A program made the position numbers and the translations under genes. Below the pieces are notes generated by a model. That model was not told the origin of the DNA. It saw nothing but the letters and a program-made list of their open reading frames with translations, and made no database searches. Of a DNA stretch of 64,000 bases, positions 10,076 to 21,094 are shown piece after piece. This stretch comes from Charina bottae (taxonomy: Eukaryota > Chordata > Lepidosauria > Squamata > Charinaidae): NCBI GenBank assembly GCA_023362775.1, contig JALMGJ010000003.1, forward strand, positions 49,838,416 to 49,902,415, in the 5' to 3' direction. How positions within the stretch are numbered: the first letter of the stretch is position 1; each line of letters starts with the position of its first letter.

Positions 10076-10524
10076 TGTCGGGGCATGCGGATGGAGCGGC
10101 CTGCTTCTCTCTCCTAGGCACCAGTGATCCAAGTACTATGCAGTAAATAGACTCCAAACAGAAGTTATATCAAATATCCTATTTACTTTATATACATACG
10201 TATTTACAGATCACTTCCACAGGTAACAAAATGATACACCAACGATACAGCATTCACGAGGTAAAATGGGAAGAATGGGAAATGAGAATGTCTCTGCATA
10301 TATAGTGAACCTGACCAATCACATTATAGGTCACTCTCGTTATTCACCACACCCAACCTAACTCTAAGCACCTGTTGTATGAGTCACACACTGACACATC
10401 ATTCCTACAACAATGGCTGCTAATTGGGTGACTGTGCAGATTATTTCACCTCTCACCTAGAAATCAAGCCTCTCTGTATAATTTATATCTAACAGTAAAT
10501 TCCTGGGTTTATCAAACCTCAACA
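10076..10524 (-). repeat. Copia 5' LTR
   Basis: Plus-strand ends are TGTCGGGGCATG and CTCAACA, followed by the target repeat GACTC (10525-10529). It should contain the element promoter. Confidence 0.93.
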
Positions 10525-10534
10525 GACTCCATAT

Positions 10535-12012
10535 ACAACTTTGCTGGTTGATGACCATGTTAGAGTTCTTCATCTTCTTTTAGCTGGTGGAGATAGTTCA
10601 AATTTTAAGAACATATTGGGAGCACATGCACAAAATGACTGCCATGAAAGCATGACCTTTTCAATATAGAGTTAGCGCAACTGCAAAATATCCATTTAAG
10701 GCAAACTGGTGAAAGCGTTTCCCATCAACCTCACTAGCCTACCAGGATACTTCATACCAGTTCTAGATCATTCACCGTTTTTCTGGGAAGTTGGACAAAC
10801 TTCTAAACACCTTCTATATCTATTACCTAAGAATACCATAGAGACCAGAGGCATACTTGGAAATCAATAATGCTGGGATCTAGCACTTTCTTTATTCAGC
10901 ATGCCAGCTTCCATTTCATATTTTGTTTAAATAATAAAAGAATATGGATTTGTTTAAAGGCAGGCAGCCCAGAGGCTGGTAAGCAGCAAGGTAGGTATTT
11001 TTCATGGAAGAAAAATTAAAAGTGGAAATGAAAGGTACTTAATGAAAGGAGAAGCAAGTAAATATCAAGGAAATGTTACACGCACAGCTTGCACTTTCTG
11101 TTCAATATAATATTCAGTGAAAGGGTTTGGTATTTCAAGTTCTTAAACTACAAAGTGGGGGAATATTTCTTAGGTACAGATTTTAGGGGGCTATTGGGGG
11201 GGAAGAGCACATCTGACTATAATTGAAGGAAGCAAGAGTAGGATTTGTGGCTTTCGTGGTGCCCCCACCCCTGCCTCCCCCTCTCTAATTTAAATAAACC
11301 TGGAGAGCTCATCAGAACAAACAGAGTCTGCATAATGTATTGAAGGATGTTTACAATCCACAGCTTCAAAGGGGTATTTTTTGCTTGCATTTATAGCCTC
11401 GTACCTTCTAGTTATGATGACTTTGGACACAATCCAGTCAACATTAGCCATGACTAACTTCCACTAAAATTAATGGGCCTTGAGTTACTCATTATGACTA
11501 AGCCCTATTCTCTGGCTTTCAGGGGAATTTAAGTTTCAAGTAACTTCTGCTGGGTTATGCTCACTGCATGCCTACATTTCCTGCCTCGACACAAGACAAA
11601 CACACACGACATCCTTTTCTCACCTTAATCCCTATTCTGAATTCTTCTACACCCACCAACATGTAAACTGGGGTGTAGAACAGTTATTCTCTCAACTATG
11701 ATAGCTGGTGAGCAGGACCAAGGTGGGCATAATCACATGTTTTTTTTTCAGGACCACTCCCCTTTTTTCTCTTTATGTTACTTTTCTACCCATCCATCTC
11801 TTCCTGCCCTCCCCCCCAAACCTCAACAGGCTACCTGTGGCCTGTGAAATGCTGTATTTCTCTAAATCCCACTGAATGTGAGGTTTGGATTTTGGGCATT
11901 CTATTATTCCGTTTTCCTGACTTCCAAGTATGGAAGGTTGAATTCGCTTTCTTATAATCCCCCTTAGCATAATCAACATGTCACAATATAAAAATAGAAA
12001 CCTCTATTCTTT
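10535..12012. other. Unannotated
   Basis: About 1.5 kb with no recognised gene. I see no strong repeat beyond short homopolymers. Confidence 0.4.
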
Positions 12013-12022
12013 AATTTCCCCT

Positions 12023-12361
12023 AAAAAGGTAAAGGTTCCCCCCGCACATTTGTGCAGTTGTGTCCAACTCTACGGGCAGGTGATCATCTCCGTTTGTTAG
12101 CCGAAGAGCCAGCGTTGTCCGAAGACGCTTCCACGGTCATGTGGCCAGCATGACACACGTGGAACACTGTTACCTTCCCACCGAAGTGGTACCTATTCAT
12201 CTACTTGCATTTGCATGCTTTCAAATTGCTAGGTTGGCAAGAGCTGGGGCGAGTGCGGGAGCTCACTCTGTCACGTGGAGCTAGGGATTCGAACCTCCGA
12301 ACTTTTGATCTTCTGATAGTCAAGCCTGGTGTCTTACCCACTGAGCCACCACGCCCCTTTA
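12023..12361 (-). mobile_element. tRNA-derived SINE, Sauria-type, (ACCTTT) tail
   Basis: This is the same family as 6467-6799, in reverse. The TSD AATTTCCCCT lies at 12013-12022 and 12362-12371. The B box reads GGATTCGAACC on the plus strand at 12285-12295, and the tail (AAAAGGTAAAGG on the plus strand) is at the left end. Confidence 0.87.
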
Positions 12362-12371
12362 AATTTCCCCT

Positions 12372-13285
12372 GCCACTACTTAAATTCCTGTTAAATCCTT
12401 ATCCTCTCAGCACACAGGCTCCAGTGGCACAATACTCCAATGGCTAACTTAACCATGGTTTACTCAATAATCCCAATTTTCCAGATTTTCACAAAACAGT
12501 GAAGCCTTAATGAAGCATGTGGGCTGTGTTCACTAAACATGGTGCTCTAAAATGGGATTGGCTAGTTTGTGCTCTGAAGTACCATAAGGTTTGCATGTCT
12601 GGGCAGCAAATCTTTGGCCAGTCACTAGATGACAGCACAGGGATACAGAAGACCCTCTGTGCTGCCATGTAGAGGCGTGGATTTTCGCAGTGTGGATTTT
12701 CAAAGCTCCCTTTAGTACTGTATTTCAGAAAGGCACCCATACAGTTTACAGGACAATAAAAGTAGACAGCAGGATAAAAGGGGGAAAGTGTTGAGCCAGG
12801 ACAAGTAAAACAAGACTACTCCAGTTTTGATTCTGAAGCCCCTAAAATTCTCCATGTGCAACAGTCGGATGGATTGGCTGTTGGATGAGCAATAGTATAG
12901 AGGAAAAATAAAATTGTGATGGAGTTAATATTGAATCTGCTTTCCAAATGTGTTGTGTAACCTGTTTTATTTTATTTACACATTAGGGTTTTCAGTCATA
13001 CAGGAGGTTAAACATTATCAGTATTCATGCTAGCAGTGATGGGGGCAGTATGACCAAAGATCAGGATCATGGGAAGTATAATGCAAAGATCTGAAAGACA
13101 ATGGATTGTCCATACCTACTCTATAATTTTATCAGGGGCTTGATGATTAGAACCCAGGCCAAAAAAAAAAAAGTCACTCACTTGTTGCCATCTTTGAATT
13201 ATTCTTGCTTTTTTAAGCCACCAAGTCCTTTCTACTTTACTCTGGTCAGAAGCTTTCTTTGAGAGGTGGTGACTTCCTTTAGTCT
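12372..13285. other. Unannotated
   Basis: No recognised gene or repeat. Confidence 0.4.
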
Positions 13286-13293
13286 CTCTAATC

Positions 13294-13413
13294 CAGTGTT
13301 TTTCAAACTTGGAAACTTTAAGATGTGTGGACTTCAACTCCCAGAATTCCCCAGCCAGCATTCTGGGAGTTAAAGTTTGCACATCTTAAAGTTGCCAAGT
13401 TTGAAAAACACCG
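13294..13413. mobile_element. Palindromic hAT-type MITE, copy 1
   Basis: The element starts CAGTGTTTTTCAAACTTGG and ends with the inverted complement (...AAAAACACCG). Its halves form a hairpin across the CCCAGAATTCCCC / TTCTGGGAG core. The 8-bp flanks CTCTAATC and GTCTAATC match at seven positions. Related copies lie at 36342-36476 and 50293-50426. Confidence 0.82.
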
Positions 13414-13950
13414 GTCTAATCTTATACACTCTTCTTCTGCCTCTTGCTCAGCTTTGAAGTATTTCTCTTCCTTGGGTTCTTCTCTAAGTTGCTTCAGTTC
13501 AATTTGAACAATATCAAGACTCTCCTTTTTATGCAGGCTTGATAGATCCTTCTAAGTAATTACTTTTTTTGCACGCAATTCTATTGGCCTATATTTCTGA
13601 AACAATGAATCAAAGAGTATTTTTGATTCAGCCCATCGTAAGATAAGCATACCATATCTAGACTTCAAAAAGCCAGATGACCACTAGAGGACAGCAAAAG
13701 ATACTGACAACTGTAACTCCTTCCTGACATCTAGGGGTGTCCTAGATTGTTGCAGCCTAAACATGATGTCTCCAGCAAAGGAGATCGTTACCTTGTCATG
13801 GTGCTGGAGCTTGAGCACCTCAATGAAACCATGAACTAAACCATGAAGGGACACCCAAGACGGGAAGGTCGTGGCAGAGAGGTCAGACTAAATACAATCC
13901 CTGGGGAAGGTAATGGCAACCCACCCCAGTATTCTTGCCGTGAAAACTAA

Positions 13951-14447
13951 ATGGATCAGTACAACCAGAGATATGTCAGTATACCATCGGAAGATGGGAC
14001 TCCCAGGTCGGAAGATGGTCAAAATGCTACTGGGGAGGAACAGAGGATAAGTTCAATTAGCCCCAGATGTGATGACGCAGCTAGCTCAAAGCCGAAAGGA
14101 CGGCTAGTGGCCGACGGTGCTGGTGGTGAACGACGAATCCGATGTTCTAAAGATCAACACACCATAGGAACCTGGAATGTAAGATCTATGAGCCAGGGCA
14201 AATTGGATGTGGTTATTGGTGAGATGTCAAGATTAAATATAGACATTTTAGGTGTCAGTGAACTGAAATGGACTGGAATGGGCCACTTCACATCAGATGA
14301 CCACCAGATCTACTACTGTGGACAAGAGGACCACAGAAGAAATGGAGTAGCCTTCATAATTAATAATAAAGTGGCTAAAGCAGTGCTTGGATACAATCCA
14401 AAAAATGATAGAATGATCTCAATTCGAATTCAGGGTAAGCCATTTAA
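13951..14447 (+). pseudogene. BovB ORF, N-terminal endonuclease part
   Basis: This is the front of the BovB polyprotein, probably from the ATG at 13951. After a variable leader, the APE endonuclease begins IGTWNVRSMSQGKLDVV, with the metal-binding E in VSELKW and the GVAFIINNK segment. The enzyme nicks target DNA to prime reverse transcription on it. The reading is cut at QGKPFN by the PLE inserted at 14448. Beyond that point the open frame translates antisense PLE and is meaningless. The endonuclease continues after the insertion at 15299. Confidence 0.88.
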
Positions 14448-15294
14448 TGTATTGTCAAAGGCTTTCACGGCCGGAGTTCGATGGCTGTTGTGGGTCTTCC
14501 GGTCTGTGTGGCCGTGTTCTGGAAGTTGTGGTTCCTAACGTTTCGCCAGCATCTGTGGCCAGCATCTTCAGAGGGCAGGAGCACAGATAGAAGCAAAATC
14601 TCTGTGCCCAGGTAGAGTGGCAATGTTCTATTTATAGAGCTAAATTATAGGAGATTAGGTGGGGTTTTTTGTTGTGTTGAAATGTTAACGAGTGGCTGAT
14701 GAGCGTGATTAGCATGTTCATTGTGAGAAGTATTCCCATGACCTGGTGGTTGGACTGAGTTTGTTGACCTTTTGCAGGCTGTGTTTTTCAGGACTGGTAG
14801 CCAGGTTTTGCTAATTTTTAAACTTTCTTCTTTTTTATTGTAACTGTGCTGGTGTTTGTGAATTTCAATGGCTTCTCTGTATAATCTGGTGTAGTGGCTT
14901 TTGGTGTTGTCCAGTATTTCTGTGTTTTCAAATAGGATTTTGTGTCCTGTTTGCTTGAGAGCATGTTCAGCTACTGCAGACTACAGCAACCGGAAAAATC
15001 TTCAGTAGCTGAAGAACTCAGTCCAACCACCAGGTCATGGGAATACTTCTCACAATGAACATGCTAATCACGCTCATCAGCCACTCGTTAACATTTCAAC
15101 ACAACAAAAAACCCCACCTAATCTCCTATAATTTAGCTCTATAAATAGAACATTGCCACTCTACCTGGGCACAGAGATTTTGCTTCTATCTGTGCTCCTG
15201 CCCTCTGAAGATGCTGGCCACAGATGCTGGTGAAACGTTAGGAACCACAACTTCCAGAACACGGCCACACAGACCGGAAGACCCACAACAGCCA
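14448..15294. mobile_element. Penelope-like element, inverted pair inside BovB
   Basis: It is flanked by TAAGCCATTTAA at 14436-14447 and 15295-15306, a 12-bp TSD. The left arm (minus, 14481 to about 14990) includes the 3' UTR and a fragment of the C-terminal coding region (minus-strand VAEHALKQTGHKILFENTEIL). The right arm (plus, 15015-15295) has only the tail and mirrors 14481-14760. The left outer end has 33 extra nt (14448-14480, TGTATTGTCAAAGG...) missing from the right arm. A hammerhead-like CTGAAGA...GAAAC pair lies at 15205-15211 and 15232-15236. It is a different family from the one at 304-3352. Confidence 0.88.
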
Positions 15295-15298
15295 TAAG

Positions 15299-17833
15299 CC
15301 ATTTAAAATTACAGTGATCCAAATATACGCCCCAACCACAGATGCTGAAGAAGCAGAAGTAGATCAGTTCTATGAGGATCTGCAGCACCTATTGGATAAT
15401 ACACCAAAAAGAGATTATTTTCATTACAGGAGACTGGAATGCTAAGGTGGGTAGTCAAACGACACGTGGAATTACAGGCAAGCATGGTCTGGGAGAACAA
15501 AATGAAGCAGGACATAGGCTGATAGAATTTTGCCAAGACAACTCACTGTGCATAACAAACACTCTCTTCCAACAACCTAAAAGACGACTTTATACATGGA
15601 CTTCACCAGATGGTCGACACCAAAATCAGATTGACTACATCCTTTGCAGACAAAGGTGGCGGACATCTATATAGTCGGTAAAAAAAAGACCTGGAGCTGA
15701 CTGTAGTTCAGATCATGAACTTCTTATTGCAAAATTTAGAATCAGACTAAAGAGAATAGGGAAGACCCACAGATCAGTAAGATATGAGCTCACTAATATT
15801 CCTAAGGAATATGCAGTGGAGGTGAAGAATAGATTTAAGGGACTAGATTTAGTAGATAGGGTCCCGGAAGAACTATGGACAGAAGTTTGCAACATTGTTC
15901 AGGAGGTGGCAACAAAAAACGTCCCAAAGAAAAAGAAAACCAAGAAGGCAAGATGGCTGTCTGCTGAGACACTGGAAGTAGCCCAAGAAAGAAGGAAAGC
16001 AAAAGGCAACAGTGATAGGGGGAGATATGCCCAATTAAATGCAAAATTCCAGAGGTTAGCCAGAAGAGATAAGGAATTATTTTTAAACAAGCAATGTGCG
16101 GAAGTGGAAGAAGACAATAGAATAGGAAGGACAAGAGACCTCTTCCAGAAAATTAGAAACATCGGAGGTAAATTCCAGGCAAAAATGGGTCTGATCAAAA
16201 ACAAAGAGGGCAAGGACCTAACAGAAGCAGAAGAGATCAAGAAAAGGTGGCAAGAATATACGGAAGATCTGTATAGGAAGGATAATAATATTGGAGATAG
16301 CTTTGACGGTGTGGTCAGTGAGTTAGAGCCAGACATCCTGAAGAGTGAGGTTGAATGGGCCTTAAGAAGCATTGCTAATAACAAGGCAGCAGGAGACGAC
16401 GGTATCCCAGCTGAACTGTTTAAAATCTTGCAAGATGATGCTGTCAAGGTGATGCATGCCATATGCCAGCAAATTTGGAAAACACAAGAATGGCCATCAG
16501 ATTGGAAAAAATCAACTTATATCCCCATACCAAAAAAGGGAAGCACTAAAGAATGTTCAAACTATCGAACAGTGGCACTTATTTCACATGCCAGTAAGGT
16601 AATGCTCAAGATCTTGCAAGGTAGACTCCAGCAATTCATGGAGCGAGAATTGTCAGATGTACAAGCTGGGTTTAGAAAAGGCAGAGGAACTAGAGACCAA
16701 ATTGCCAATATCCGCTGGATAATGGAGAAAGCCAGGGAGTTTCAGAAAAACATCTATTTTTGTTTTATTGACTATTCTAAAGCCTTTGACTGTGTGGATC
16801 ATAACAAATTGTGGCAAGTTCTTGGTGGTATGGGGATACCAAGTCATCTTGTCTGCCTCCTAAGGAATCTGTATAACGACCAAGTAGCAACGGTAAGAAC
16901 AGAGCACGGAACAACGGACTGGTTTAAGATTGGGAAAGGAGTACGGCAGGGTTGTATACTCTCACCCTACCTATTCAACCTGTACACAGAACACATCATG
17001 CGACGTGCTGGGCTTGAGGAATCCAAGGCTGGAGTTAAAATCACTGGAAGAAACATGAACAATCTCAGATATGCAGATGATACCACTTTGATGGCTGAAA
17101 GCGAGGAGGAGTTGAGCCTTATGATGAAGGTGAAAGAAGAAAGTGCAAAAGCTGGGTTGCAGTTAAACCTCAAAAAAACCAAGATTATGGCAACGAGCTT
17201 GATAACTGGCAAATAGATGGAGAAAAAGTGGAGGTAGTGACAGACTTTGTATTTCTAGGCGCAAAGATTACTGCAGACGCTGACTGCAGCCAGGAAATCA
17301 GAAGACATCTACTTCTTGGGAGGAGAGCAATGGCAAATCTTGATAAAATAGTTAAGAGCAGAGACATCACACTGACAACAAAGGTCCGCATAGTTAAAGC
17401 AGTGGTATTCCCTGTAGTAACCTATGGCTGTGAAAGCTGGACCATAAGGAAGGCTGAGCGAAGGAAGATAGATGCTTTTGAACCGTAGTGTTGGAGGAAA
17501 ATTCTGAGAGTGCCTTGGACTGCAAGAAGATCAAACCAGTCCATACTCCAGGAAATAAAGCCAGACTGCTCACTTGAGGGAATGATATTAAAGGCAAAAC
17601 TGAAGTACTTTGGCCATATAATGAGAAGACAGGATACCCTGGAGAAGAAGCTGATGCTAGGGAAAGTGGAAGGCAAAAGGAAGAGGGGCCGACCAAGGGC
17701 AAGATGGATGGATGATATTCTGGAGGTGACGGACTCAACCATGGGGGAGCTGGGGATGGTGACGGCCGACAGGAAGCTCTGGTGTGGGGTGGTCCATGAA
17801 GTCACGAAGAGTCGGAAGCGACTGAACGAATAA
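15299..17833 (+). pseudogene. BovB ORF, rest of endonuclease and reverse transcriptase
   Basis: It resumes with ITVIQIYAPTTDAEEAEVDQFYEDLQ. A frameshift around 15418-15425 leads to TGDWNAKVG, then RRLYTWTSPDG, QIDYILC, a stop at 15672-15674, and SDHELLIAKF, closing the endonuclease. The RT then runs open from about 15816 to 17216: KSTYIPIPKKG, CSNYRTVALISHASK, AGFRKGRGTRDQIANI, FCFIDYSKAFDCVDH (catalytic D), GVRQGCILSPYLFN and NLRYADDTTLMAE (catalytic YADD). A second frameshift near 17210 and a stop at 17486-17488 break the C-terminal domain (YGCESWTIRKAERRKIDAFEP, then VPWTARRSNQSI, YFGHIMRR), which ends at 17833. The copy is dead as a protein source. Confidence 0.92.
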
Positions 17834-17968
17834 ACAACAAAAAACATGATGTGCCTACATAAATAGATGTTTTTCATCTTCTGGCCCTGTATATAAGCAT
17901 TATACTTGTAATTTCATAATGGCACAACAGTAAAAGCTTTACTGGGTTTTAGCAGGCTGCCCCCCGGA

Positions 17969-18016
<48 letters not shown>

Positions 18017-18060
18017 TTTATTTGTCAAATTTCTCTGCCACCCATCTCGTCTACAACAAC
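17969..18060 (-). repeat. (TTAC)n/(TTTA)n array with L2-like LINE tail trace
   Basis: About a dozen TTAC units pass into TTTATTTATTTGTC and a degenerate CTGCCACCCATCTC, resembling the 3' end of the L2-like LINEs elsewhere in the window. Confidence 0.65.
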
Positions 18061-18990
18061 TCTAATTATAAAGTAAATATTAGGTTTTTCACCTCATACC
18101 ATGAAACAGTATTACATTTTATAATGCAGTTATTTCTATATAGCGGTGATAAATTTCATCAAAGGATCCTTTCCTTTTTTTCCACAACATTGTAGGACCA
18201 GAAATAGCCAGAAGAAGTAAATTATCTCCTGGAATGTAATACTGTTTTTATTTGCATTTTCCCAAACGGAATTAGGCTGACTTGTTTTCTGTCTCTATAT
18301 CCCCACAGCAGTAGCTTGCCTACAACAGCAACACCCAACCGGCAAAGTTATTTCACTCTCTCAAAGGATCTATAATTCTCTAACAAATACCAGAGAAAGT
18401 TCATAGCAGTCCTTTTTTTTTTTTACACATTCTGCTATTTGAGCTGTATTCCTTTGTTATGTAGCCATGTGTTCCCTGGGATCATTCCTCTCTATTCATG
18501 CCTTTAATTTTAATGGAGGTAGGGCACATCCCTTAAAAATGCATAAGCAGGACAGTTATCACATGGATTTGCTATGGATATTTTATGAAGGCGTCTGGAT
18601 GCATGCTGTGTTCTTGAAACAAAAGACTAGATAATCCACTGCTGGACCTGAATGCATATTAACATGTACTGTATGCAAGGTTTTTGAGAGCTTCGAGCTA
18701 CGCATGGAAAAACAACAGCCAAGGGCATGAGAAAAACTCCCTGTTCTAGCAAAAGGGTCACTAGCTGTGCTCTGACTATATGTACTGCCTAAAGGAGCTG
18801 TAATTTAATCAGTGAGAGAAAACAGAGATGGAAAGAAAAAGCAGATTTAGGGAATCACGGCTTCCTTATCCCCTTTGATTAGGTTTCAACTAGGGGTTAG
18901 ATGGCCTTGAGCAATTTTAAATCTTTAACTTGCGTTACTAGTGTGGAGGATCAGATGTTGGCTTCAGTTAAGCTGACTTCTTTCCCCTAT
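18061..18990. other. Unannotated
   Basis: No recognised gene or repeat. Confidence 0.4.
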
Positions 18991-19010
18991 GGTTCACCAA
19001 ATACATTTGT

Positions 19011-19752
19011 TTTTTTAATTTTTTAAAAAATAATTTTATTAAGAGTTTTGAATAGAACAATGAAGGATAATACAAACTAGAAGGAAAAAAGAAAGAGAAA
19101 AATACAAGAAAAAAGAGAAAAAATGTATAACCCCCCTCCCCCCTAAGAAAGCGACTTCCCACCCTCATCATATCAAGTATAAACAATTCCCTGATCTCTT
19201 CACCTCCTCTTAGCTAACAAATACAAAAGTCTTCATCCCATTACCCATTTCTTAACAATAGGCAAATCAAATAAGTAATGTCTTCTTCATTCCAGTTACC
19301 AGCAAAAGATCCATTCAAAGCTCTAAGATTTTAACATTAATTAATATATATAAAACTCAACATGCCATATGTCAACTCTTAACTATAACAAAATTTTATT
19401 TATTTATTTATTTTATATCCCGCCTTTATTGTTTTTATAAATAACTCAAGGCGGGGAACATACCTAATACTCCTTCCTCCTATTTTCCCCACAACAACAA
19501 CCCTGTGAGGTGAGTTGGGCTGAGAGAGAGGGACTGGCCCAAGGTCACCCAGGCAGCTTTCATGCCTAAGGCGGGACTAGAACTCCCAGTCTCCTGGTTT
19601 CCCATTGGCTCCTTCCTAGGGCTGAGAGAGAGAGGGACTGGCCCAAGGTCACCCAGCCGGCTTTCATGCCTAAGGCGGGACTAGAACTCCCAGTCTCCTG
19701 GTTTCTAGCCCAGCACCTTCACCACTAGACCAAACTGGCTCTTTAAAAGGCA
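19011..19752 (-). mobile_element. L1 3' end joined to a SINE, one TSD
   Basis: The exact 20-bp repeat GGTTCACCAAATACATTTGT lies at 18991-19010 and 19753-19772. On the minus strand the insert reads: SINE (19745-19389), then L1-like 3' UTR, then an AATAAA signal and an A-rich tail (left end, around 19011-19035). No separate TSD is visible around the SINE. This suggests either a template-switch chimera or a SINE whose TSD has decayed. Confidence 0.7.
19389..19745 (-). mobile_element. tRNA-derived SINE with internal duplication, (AAAT)n tail
   Basis: This is the family with head AGCCAGTTTGGTCTAGTGG and tail CCGCCTTGAG...AAGGCGGG followed by ATAAA repeats. It has a duplicated internal block of about 104 bp (the landmark CCTGGTTT occurs at 19593 and 19697 on the plus strand). 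Related copies: 24259-25030, 40171-40482 and, without the duplication, 29016-29586. Confidence 0.85.
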
Positions 19753-19826
19753 GGTTCACCAAATACATTTGTGATTGGTAAAGTGGTTTGTTTGTCTGCG
19801 AAACTGCTTAGTAACCATAGTTGCTA

Positions 19827-19912
19827 CCATATTTTCCGGCGTATAAGACGACCCCCGACTTTTGAGAATATTTTCCTGGGTTAAAAGTCGTCTTATACGC
19901 CGGAAAATACGG
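19827..19912. mobile_element. 86-bp hairpin MITE with TA target site
   Basis: TA lies at 19825-19826 and 19913-19914. The ends CCATATTTTCCGGCGTATAA and its inverted complement (TTATACGCCGGAAAATACGG) pair over about 30 nt with one mismatch. There is no coding capacity. A TA duplication suggests Tc1/mariner transposase. Confidence 0.85.
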
Positions 19913-19914
19913 TA

Positions 19915-20479
19915 GGTAAATGGACAAGGTCCTTATACAATCCATAAATTAAGTGCTCTACATGAAAGTAGGCATATGATTTGTTGCAGTAAAGCAACAA
20001 AGAATCTAGTGCCGCCATAAAGACAAATACATTTACAATGGAATAAGCTGTTGCAAAGTAAACTGTAAAGTCCCCAATCTCATGCCATATTAAATGTTTT
20101 GCCTTTATTAACGAGACTTTTATAACACTTCAATCATAAGTGACTCTAAGTGGTGCACACGAATATATAAAATAAATAGCACAGTAAGAGTAATTCATTT
20201 ACAGTACAATAAATACATTCAGTTACAGTAACTTCAATGAAGAACAATATTCATAGCAATGGACTACATTCAGATTCTAATCTCTGAAAGACTTCTGAAA
20301 TAACCAGATTTTAACAACTTTTTCAAAAAGAAGCCATTATGGAGGCAAGCTGCTCTATTGGGGGGGGTGGGGGTGAGGGGAGTAGGTCTCAGACCCACAG
20401 AGAATGCTTCACTCTCATAGGTGGAAACTTTCAACAGGCATGTTCTGTGCACATTGTGCAGACAGCTTCAACCCAAAAT
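19915..20479. other. Unannotated
   Basis: No recognised gene. There is a G-rich run at 20360-20380. Confidence 0.4.
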
Positions 20480-21086
20480 AGGTGGTCTCACAAAGGCCCA
20501 AGCCTTTATAGGGCTTTATAGGTGATAACCAGTACCTTGAATTTCACTCAGAAACAAACTGGTAGTTGGTGCGACTCCTGTAATAGCAGTGTAATATGGC
20601 ATTAATGGATTGACCCATTATCATATGAGCAGCTGCATTCTGCCCCACCTGGGTAACCTTCAAGGACAGCCCTATGTAAATGAATTACAGCAATCTGATT
20701 GAGAGGTGTCATGAGCCTGAGTATATTCAGCATTTCATATTCCAGAAATGGCCACAGCTTGGCTCATCAGCTGAACCTGGGCAAAGGCTATGATGTCAAA
20801 CTGCTCTTCTAGAAGAAGTCATGAGATTGTAAGCCTGCACTTTCAGGGGAGCACAACCCTGCCCAGGCTTGGTACAGTCCTAGACTTGGCAGACTTCTGA
20901 ATGAAAAGCCCATATGTCTTGCTTCAGCTGAATTTGAGTCTGTTTCTCTCCACCCAGTCCCTGGCAGCTTCCAAGCACTCCCATGCAGCTTTGGGTGGAG
21001 ATATGTAACTGTGTATCATTGGCATTTTATGATACCCCACCCTGAACCAGAACTAGCATCATGAAGGACCCTGTCACTTCCTCAAG
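20480..21086 (-). pseudogene. L2-like LINE RT remnant (old)
   Basis: The plus strand reads GGGCTTTATAGGTGATAACCAG, ACCTTGAATTTCACTCAG and, further on, AGCTGCATTCTGCCCCACC. It follows the same order as the better preserved L2-like copy at 26189-26787 (minus). It encodes the segment from the RT active site to the C-terminus but is full of stops. The similarity continues beyond the hAT element at 21095-21699, and a second piece lies at 21860-22020. Confidence 0.7.
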
Positions 21087-21094
21087 ATCTACAG

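Larger units (their letters stand above)
7764..10524 (-). mobile_element. Copia-type LTR retrotransposon, internally deleted
   Basis: The element runs on the minus strand and has two LTRs of about 450 bp (10076-10524 is the 5' LTR, 7764-8214 the 3' LTR). Both have TG...CA ends, and a 5-bp duplication GACTC flanks the element. It keeps a PBS, PPT, gag-protease frame and RNase H end, but integrase and nearly all of RT are missing. The LTRs differ by roughly ten substitutions and small indels, so the insertion is not brand new. It must have been mobilised by an intact relative, or it was deleted after insertion. Confidence 0.93.
13770..17841 (+). mobile_element. BovB (RTE-clade) LINE, nearly full length
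   Basis: The TSD AAACATGATGT lies at 13759-13769 and 17842-17852. With the 847-bp PLE insertion removed, the element is about 3.2 kb, the normal BovB length. One ORF encodes an APE-type endonuclease and an RT. It is disabled by the PLE insertion, at least two frameshifts and two stop codons. Its 3' end is just after the ...TKSRKRLNE stop, followed by AACAACAAAA. Confidence 0.92.

Noticed and set aside
15161..15536. Short minus-strand frames in 15.1-15.6 kb
   Set aside because: Antisense to PLE tail and BovB endonuclease.
15835..16462. 187- and 99-codon minus-strand frames
   Set aside because: Antisense shadows of the BovB RT. Hydrophobic composition reflects the lysine-rich sense strand.
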